A stretch of 64,000 bases of DNA, from the NCBI RefSeq assembly GCF_029338575.1, contig NZ_CP119992.1, positions 1,550,001 to 1,614,000 on the forward strand, given 5' to 3'. The translations under genes were made by a program, and so were the position numbers. The DNA is from Halomarina halobia. GTDB lineage: Archaea > Halobacteriota > Halobacteria > Halobacteriales > Haloarculaceae. This document shows, piece by piece, positions 59,949 through 64,000 of the stretch. The notes beneath the pieces are model-generated. The model was not told where the DNA came from. It did no database searches and saw only the letters and a list, made by a program, of their open reading frames with translations. Each line of letters opens with the position of its first letter. Position 1 is the stretch's first letter.

Positions 59949-60120
59949 ACCACGTTTTGCTGCGCTCGTTCGCTTCGCTCACTCGCTGGCAAAACCTGGA
60001 TTAAAATCCTCCTCGCTCCAGCCGGCGCGCGAGCGAAGCGAGCGCGCCGTTAGTCGCTCGTCGGTCCGCTCGCTCGACCTTCGGTCTCGCTCGCGGGTGC
60101 CGCGCTGGTGCCGACGGTAG
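59949..60120. repeat. Hairpin repeat copy R5 after aroB'
   Basis: Arms GTTTTGC (59954-59960) and GCAAAAC (59989-59995): the outer C-G pair of other copies is here G-C, another compensatory change. Between them is CTCGTTCGCTTCGCTCACTC. Then come CTGGATTAAAATCCTCC, a GGCGCGCGAGCG/CGAGCGCGCC dyad, and GGTCCGCTCGCTCG as in R1. The unit begins 3 nt after the aroB' stop and leads into module T3. Confidence 0.7.
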
Positions 60121-60128
60121 TGGTCGGG

Positions 60129-60281
60129 TCATGCGGGCCGTCCGCCGGTCCGTACCTTTATATCGGAGAGCGGGTCCAGTGCCCCCCGTGACCTGACGTT
60201 CGTCGCGGGGCGTCTGCGATTGCGCGACGCCACGCCCCGCGAGCCAGCCCCCGCCCGCGGCGTCGCCTGCACGCCAGGACG
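60129..60281 (-). repeat. Copy T3 of the TATA-bearing intergenic module
   Basis: Reverse-complemented, this stretch matches T2 (30015-30171) over its whole length: CGTCCTGGCGTGCAG, the GCGACGCC.../CGTGGCGTCGC inverted repeat, GTCAGGTCACGGGGG, CCGATATAAAGGTACGG (TATA TTTATATC at 60157-60164 on the plus strand) and GCATGACCCG. The promoter points left, toward hairpin R5, the same arrangement as T2 toward R4. Confidence 0.7.
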
Positions 60282-60345
60282 TTTTGCTGCACTCGCGCGC
60301 CAGCGACGCGCTTCGCGATCGCTGGCAAAATCCCCGGAAAACCGC
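60281..60345. repeat. Hairpin repeat copy R6 abutting module T3
   Basis: Arms GTTTTGC (60281-60287) and GCAAAAT (60325-60331) enclose GCGCGCCAGCGACGCGCTTC; the outer pair is G-U if RNA. It touches the 5' end of module T3. The remaining bases to 60509 have a GAACC/GGTTC-like dyad near 60420-60445 and the promoter of the DsbA-like gene (AAACTTGATTC). Confidence 0.55.
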
Positions 60346-60509
60346 GGCTCTCCCTGCGGTCGTTCGGCGCGCCCGCTCGCTCCCTGTGGTCGCTCGCGGT
60401 ACGGCACCCTCGAATAGGGAACTCGGTCGCCGGTTCCCACCCGGCCGATCCGCCGTTCGAATTCGCGTCGACCACAAACTTGATTCGCGTTACCCTGGTA
60501 ACATGACCG

Positions 60510-61187
60510 ATGACCCTCTCCCGACGGCAGTTCCTCGCCGCGGCCGGCGCGACCGGGGTGGTCGGACTCGCTGGCTGTCTCGGCTCCAGCGAGTCGATGC
60601 CCGATGGCCCCGTGACGAAGGCACCGATCCCCGCCTCGCCGGGCGACTACACCTACGAGACGATGGGAACGGGCGACGAGCCGACGGTGACGTACGTCGG
60701 CAACTGGAAGTGTCCCCACTGCGCCACGTTCAGCACGGGCTACCTCAGGGACATCGTGACGGACTACGTCGAGCCGGGGAAGCTCAGCCTCGAGTTCCGC
60801 GCGTTCACGGGGTTCATGGGATCGGACGACGTGCGCGCCGGGCGTGCGGGCCTCGCCGTCTGGAACGTCGACCCGGAGACGTACTGGACGTATCACGAGT
60901 ACGTGATGGCCAACCAGCCCTCCGCGAGCGAGGAGTGGGCGACGACCGACAGGCTCGTCGAGTTCGCGGAGAGCGCGGGCGTCTCGAAGCCCGACGCGGT
61001 ACGGCAGTCGATCGAGGCCGGGGAGTACCAGCAGGAGATGCAGGAGAGCAGGCAGTACGCCCGGGAGGCGGGCGTCGAGGGGACGCCCTACCTCGTCGTG
61101 GACGGCCAGCCGGTCGCGCCGATCGACGGCGGGGGCAACGGGACCGACGAGGCCAAACGGGCGCTCGAGAGCGTCGCCGGGGAGTGA
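60510..61187 (+). CDS. DsbA-like thioredoxin-fold lipoprotein (Tat-exported)
   Basis: The 225-residue product has a Tat signal ending in a lipobox (LSRRQFLAAAGATGVVGLAG then Cys at about 23), so it is a membrane-anchored lipoprotein outside the cell. The thioredoxin-fold active site is C-P-H-C in GNWKCPHCATFSTGYL, with cis-Pro loop VEGTPYLVVDG. It should oxidise cysteines in exported proteins. The dsbB gene starts 1 nt later. The ATG at 60510 is preferred over one at 60503 in another frame. Confidence 0.9.
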   Translation: MTLSRRQFLAAAGATGVVGLAGCLGSSESMPDGPVTKAPIPASPGDYTYETMGTGDEPTVTYVGNWKCPHCATFSTGYLRDIVTDYVEPGKLSLEFRAFTGFMGSDDVRAGRAGLAVWNVDPETYWTYHEYVMANQPSASEEWATTDRLVEFAESAGVSKPDAVRQSIEAGEYQQEMQESRQYAREAGVEGTPYLVVDGQPVAPIDGGGNGTDEAKRALESVAGE

Positions 61188-61188
61188 G

Positions 61189-61635
61189 ATGCGCCCGCGA
61201 CGCTGGCTCGCCGCCGCGACCGCCGTCGCCGCCGTCGCCACCGCCGGGAGCCTCTACTTCAGCCTCGGCCTCGGGCTGGTCCCCTGCGAGCTCTGCTGGT
61301 ACCAGCGCATCCTGATGTATCCGCTCGTCCTGATCCTCGGGATGGCGGCGGTCGAGGAGCGCGCGGGCGTCTACCGCACCGCCCTCCCGCTCTCGGTCGG
61401 CGGGTTCGGGATCGCGGCGTACCACTCCTACGTCCAGCTTCAGGCCGCCGCGGGGCCGGGCTTCTGCTCCGCGGCGGGCGGGAGCTGCGCGGCGATCCAG
61501 TGGACCGCACCCGTCCTCGGGCTGACGATCCCGAACCTCTCGCTGATCGCCTTCGCGCTGATCACGCTCTCGCTCGTCGGGATGGTCCGTCAGGCGGCGT
61601 CCGCGGGGTCCTCGACCTCGCCCGTCTCGGGGTAG
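61189..61635 (+). CDS. dsbB: DsbB-type disulfide bond formation protein
   Basis: The 148-residue product has four membrane helices, the first periplasmic-loop pair in GLVPCELCWYQRILMYPLVL and the second pair in GPGFCSAAGGSCAAIQWTAP. It reoxidises the DsbA-like lipoprotein, passing electrons to quinone. Gene pairing one base apart is strong support. Its last 46 nt overlap the convergent nth gene. Confidence 0.92.
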   Translation: MRPRRWLAAATAVAAVATAGSLYFSLGLGLVPCELCWYQRILMYPLVLILGMAAVEERAGVYRTALPLSVGGFGIAAYHSYVQLQAAAGPGFCSAAGGSCAAIQWTAPVLGLTIPNLSLIAFALITLSLVGMVRQAASAGSSTSPVSG

Positions 61636-62393
61636 ACGCCCACCTGATCGCAGAGGTCCGACAGGGGACACGCCTCCGGATCGTCGAGGCAGGCGGGGTT
61701 CCGCGCCGTGCAGTGCTCCCGGCCGAACTGGATGGTCGCCGTGTGCCCGAAGCCGCACTTCTCGGCGGGGACCTGTTCCTCCAGCACCGCCCTGACCCCC
61801 TCGTGGTCGGCGTCCGGCGGCGCGACCCCGAGGCGCCGGTAGATCCGGTGGACGTGGGTGTCCACGGGGAAGACGCCGTCGCGCCCGGCGGCGAACAGGA
61901 GCACGCAGTCGGCCGTCTTGGGGCCGACGCCGTTCATCCCGAGCAGCGTCTCCCGGACCGCGTCGTAGTCCGCGGTGCGGACGTACTCGTCGAACGCCGT
62001 CGCCCCGCCGTACTCCTCGACGACGCGCTCGGCGACCGCGAGGAGCACCTCCGACTTCTGGTTGTACAGGCCCGCGGAGGAGATCGTCTCGGCGAGTTCG
62101 TTCCGATCGGCGTCGGCGAGCGACGCGGCCAGATCGCCCCGCGACTCGCCGCCGTACTTCGCCATCAGGTCGTCGTGGGCCGGCTGGCTGGCCTTGTCGC
62201 TCGTGTTCTGGCTGAGGATCGTCCGGACGAGGCACTCGAAGGCGTCCTGTCCGCCGTAGGTCTTCTGCCAGTACAGCGCGCCGAGGCGGTCGACGACGGC
62301 CTCCGCGCGGGAGGTACCGTCCCCCGGCCGGAACTCGGAGAACCGACCGCCGCCCGCCGAACCGCCGCTTATGTTCTCAGCGGGTTCGTCCAT
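61590..62393 (-). CDS. nth: Endonuclease III (DNA glycosylase/AP lyase)
   Basis: The 267-residue HhH-GPD enzyme excises oxidised pyrimidines. The catalytic lysine region is MNGVGPKTADCVLLFA and the aspartate is in VFPVDTHVHRIYRRLG near residue 177. The iron-sulfur cluster cysteines are in HCTARNPACL and EACPLSDLC. A short Gly/Ser-rich N-terminal extension precedes the domain. CCTATCACG about 28 bp upstream fits the start. The 3' end overlaps dsbB. Confidence 0.92.
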   Translation of the reverse strand: MDEPAENISGGSAGGGRFSEFRPGDGTSRAEAVVDRLGALYWQKTYGGQDAFECLVRTILSQNTSDKASQPAHDDLMAKYGGESRGDLAASLADADRNELAETISSAGLYNQKSEVLLAVAERVVEEYGGATAFDEYVRTADYDAVRETLLGMNGVGPKTADCVLLFAAGRDGVFPVDTHVHRIYRRLGVAPPDADHEGVRAVLEEQVPAEKCGFGHTATIQFGREHCTARNPACLDDPEACPLSDLCDQVGVYPETGEVEDPADAA

Positions 62394-62507
62394 GCGCGGG
62401 GTAGGTCAGGCGACGTGATAGGTCCGGCGGTGGGCGGCGACTGCCGCTGCGGCCAGCCACGCCCCGCCCCGACGTGCCTCGACCCTACCCGATCTGCCGC
62501 GCACCGG

Positions 62508-62954
62508 TTACGTCACCCTGAGCGTCACCGTCAGTTCCGCGCCGTCGGCGAGCGCGGCCACGAGGTCGCGGTCGAGGTCGGCGGCGGCCGCGTCGGCGGC
62601 CACCATCACCGTCCGGTCGTCCACGTAGTCGCTCGTCCTGAAGACCATGCTCCGGTCGTCGGCGAAAGTGAGGTCCGGGTGGCCTCGTCCCGTCACCGTC
62701 TGCTCGCGCCCGCCCGCGGCGAGCGTGGCCGCGACCGTCGCGTCCGCGGCGCGGCAGGCCTCGACGAACGCCGGGTCGAGGTCGCTCGGGACGCGGTCGG
62801 CCTCGACGCCGACGATGCAGTCCCCGGCGGGCGTCAGCCAGTCGTCGCTGGTCACCTCGAACGTACTCTCGTGCTCGGCCAGGACGTGTTCGTGGCCGCG
62901 CGCGCGGACGCGTACGACCCGCTCCGGTCCGTCGCCCCTCTCCGTGTCGTCCAT
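62508..62954 (-). CDS. DUF371 family protein
   Basis: The 148-residue product matches the archaeal DUF371 pattern: VRARGHEHVLAEHESTFEVT, GDCIVGVEADRVPSDLDPAF and TGRGHPDLTFADDRSMVFRT. It is an archaeal conserved protein of unknown function, predicted to be a small beta-rich cytosolic protein. CTCAAGTGT about 28 bp upstream supports the ATG at 62954. Confidence 0.85.
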   Translation of the reverse strand: MDDTERGDGPERVVRVRARGHEHVLAEHESTFEVTSDDWLTPAGDCIVGVEADRVPSDLDPAFVEACRAADATVAATLAAGGREQTVTGRGHPDLTFADDRSMVFRTSDYVDDRTVMVAADAAAADLDRDLVAALADGAELTVTLRVT

Positions 62955-63039
62955 GGTGAGCGCTCGACGCGGCGTACACTTGAGCGGGTCGTTCCGTACA
63001 CGAACGGTCGGTTCAATCCTTCGACCGTTCGACGATTCA

Positions 63040-63046
63040 TTTATAT
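63040..63046 (+). promoter_or_regulatory. TATA box (TTTATAT) of a leaderless micro-ORF
   Basis: It is centred 28 bp before the ATG at 63071, the usual leaderless spacing. A second promoter-like stretch, GAAAAGGCTTAAG at 63122-63134 (BRE-like purines plus TATA), lies 90 bp further on, so two promoters may serve the coiled-coil gene. Confidence 0.55.
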
Positions 63047-63070
63047 CGGGTGCGCGCCCCGTGCGAACCC

Positions 63071-63133
63071 ATGACAGCCCCGGAGAGCCGCGTTCGCGGA
63101 CGTTTCGTCGTTCGTGAATTGGAAAAGGCTTAA
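63071..63133 (+). CDS. Possible leaderless 20-residue protein
   Basis: ATG at the correct distance from TTTATAT opens a 20-codon frame, MTAPESRVRGRFVVRELEKA, ending in TAA at 63131. The stop codon overlaps the second TATA box (GGCTTAAGTAGG), so translation or transcription through it could interfere with that promoter. No homologue recognised; could be chance. Confidence 0.25.
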   Translation: MTAPESRVRGRFVVRELEKA

Positions 63134-63203
63134 GTAGGATGTACCGATAACATCAGGTACCAGAACGCCTCCGGCGTTACGGGTGCATCGAACGGCGACC
63201 AGA

Positions 63204-63284
63204 ATGACAGGAGACCCTGATTATCGATCGGTTGCTATCCCCCCAAGAGAGGCCCCCACCGTCGGAGCCGGTAATGGACAGTAG
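63204..63284 (+). CDS. Possible 26-residue upstream ORF before the coiled-coil gene
   Basis: ATG to TAG encodes MTGDPDYRSVAIPPREAPTV plus GAGNGQ and ends 9 nt before the ATG of the coiled-coil gene. A GTG in frame at 63183 would lengthen it by 7 residues. Composition is mildly acidic and closer to halophile protein than the other micro-frames. The leader also holds a perfect hairpin AACGCC-TCC-GGCGTT (63164-63178). It could be a translated leader. Confidence 0.3.
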   Translation: MTGDPDYRSVAIPPREAPTVGAGNGQ

Positions 63285-63293
63285 CGAATAACC

Positions 63294-64000
63294 ATGGCAG
63301 AGACTATCGACGACTCAAAGAACGTAGAACTCACCGAAGAGGACCTCGAAACCAAATCCAAGGGCCAGCTCATAAAGCGCGCGGGTCAGCTCCGAGACCG
63401 ACGTAACGAGCTCAACCAGATGGCCTCGGAGCGCGCGTCCAAGCGCGACGAACTGAACGCGAAGACGCGCGAGAAGGTGGACGAGGCCCAGGAACACCGC
63501 GAGAAGCGCGACGAACTGAACGAGCAGGTTCAGGAGCACAAACAGAAGCGCAACGAGCTGAACGCGAAGGCCAACGAACTCTTCTCGAAGGTCGACGACG
63601 CGAAGTCCGACCTCGATCTCGACGACGGCAAGAGCCTGGAGCAGCTCAAGGAGGAGATCGAGCAGCTCGAGTTCCGCCAGCAGACGGAGGTCCTGAGCGC
63701 AGAGGACGAGCGCGAACTCATCGAGAAGATCGAGCGCAAGCGCGACCAGTACCAGGAGCGAAAGCAGAAGCTCGATGAGACGGACGGCATCGACGGCCTC
63801 AAGGAGGAGGCCCAGGAGGTCCGCGCCGAGGCGTCGAAGCACCACCAGAAGGTGACGGAACTCGCCGACAAGGCCCAGGAGCACCACAACCAGATGATCG
63901 AGGCCTACCGCGAGGCCGACGACATCCGCGACGACGCCGACGCCGCCCACGAGCGCTTCGTCGAGGCCCAGGAGGCCGCCGACCGCCACCACGAGGACTT
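63294..64000 (+). CDS. Coiled-coil protein, C-terminus outside the window
   Basis: About 235 codons are visible; the gene runs off the right edge. Nearly the whole sequence is heptad-rich coiled coil with high Glu/Lys/Gln/Asp: KSKGQLIKRAGQLRDRRNEL, HREKRDELNEQVQEHKQKRN and similar repeats of K/R-DELN. It matches the long coiled-coil proteins conserved in haloarchaea, some annotated (without evidence) as phosphoserine-phosphatase-like. Function unknown. The ATG at 63294 is the start; the leader is over 130 nt if the CTTAAG promoter is used, which is unusual in this window. Confidence 0.8.
   Translation, partial: MAETIDDSKNVELTEEDLETKSKGQLIKRAGQLRDRRNELNQMASERASKRDELNAKTREKVDEAQEHREKRDELNEQVQEHKQKRNELNAKANELFSKVDDAKSDLDLDDGKSLEQLKEEIEQLEFRQQTEVLSAEDERELIEKIERKRDQYQERKQKLDETDGIDGLKEEAQEVRAEASKHHQKVTELADKAQEHHNQMIEAYREADDIRDDADAAHERFVEAQEAADRHHED

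Noticed and set aside
60440..60480. T-loop-like GTTCGAATTC suggesting a tRNA
   Set aside because: No matching acceptor, D or anticodon stems can be formed upstream; it is the promoter region of the DsbA-like gene.

Overview
The window is chromosomal DNA of a haloarchaeon (class Halobacteria). The DNA is very GC-rich and the proteins are strongly acidic. Most genes have a TATA-like box 24-30 bp before the start codon and no Shine-Dalgarno site, which points to leaderless transcripts. Archaeal or haloarchaeal marker genes include FtsZ1, SecE-Spt5, TFS, NAC, DUF373, DUF371, DTD2, a FolC-FolP fusion, a PurN-AICAR transformylase fusion and 3-dehydroquinate synthase II. I see no rRNA, tRNA, CRISPR array, insertion sequence, integrase or prophage.

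Layout. 1-5100: partial S9 peptidase, an SDR enzyme, a small protein behind a DtxR-like palindrome, folCP and a membrane protein. 5170-8621: a Tat-exported protein, an unknown gene and a 2-oxoacid dehydrogenase E1 pair. 8817-12702: purNH and purB divergently, then a phosphoribosyltransferase. 12703-13611 is gene-free with AT-rich dyads. 13612-19738: a DUF5518 protein, then dapA-dapB-dapD-lysA-dapF-dapE on the minus strand, most of the succinylase route to lysine (no dapC here). 20000-31716: small genes and RNA, translation or transcription factors (NYN, PUA, NAC, TrmI, TFS), an MFS transporter, SppA, DUF373, Dph6, a nucleotidyltransferase and a Zn-ribbon regulator. 31768-38620: Rieske protein, pabC-pabA-pabB, an HhH protein, aroE and a Na+/Ca2+ exchanger-type protein. 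38698-42143: dtdA, ftsZ1, secE-spt5. 42162-48989: metabolic and membrane genes (CoA transferase, PHP, CinA, ArsA/Get3, glycerate kinase, SDR). 49121-49891: an AT-richer HTH/transmembrane/HNH gene that looks foreign. 49910-53855: endonuclease V, rhomboid protease, lipid-kinase-like, MGMT-like and lipase-like proteins. 53939-59946: trpCBA with aroA' and aroB'. 60510-64000: DsbA/DsbB pair, endonuclease III, DUF371 and a truncated coiled-coil gene.

The genes fit an ordinary biosynthetic core: aromatic precursors (aroA', aroB', aroE) feed trp and, through pabABC, p-aminobenzoate for FolCP; purNH consumes formyl-folate. 

The most unusual DNA signal is a family of dispersed intergenic hairpins with 7-bp arms (CTTTTGC/GCAAAAG type). 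At least seven copies are present. The arms co-vary between copies and five copies begin just past a stop codon. Two of these loci also carry a roughly 155-bp module with a TATA box, so a promoter plus hairpin unit is repeated around the chromosome. Other points to check are the HTH-TM-HNH gene, a DtxR-type operator at 1971-1988, a TRP-box-like dyad before trpC, an alkyltransferase-like protein with Asp in place of the active Cys, and leaderless micro-ORFs upstream of the coiled-coil gene and dapA.
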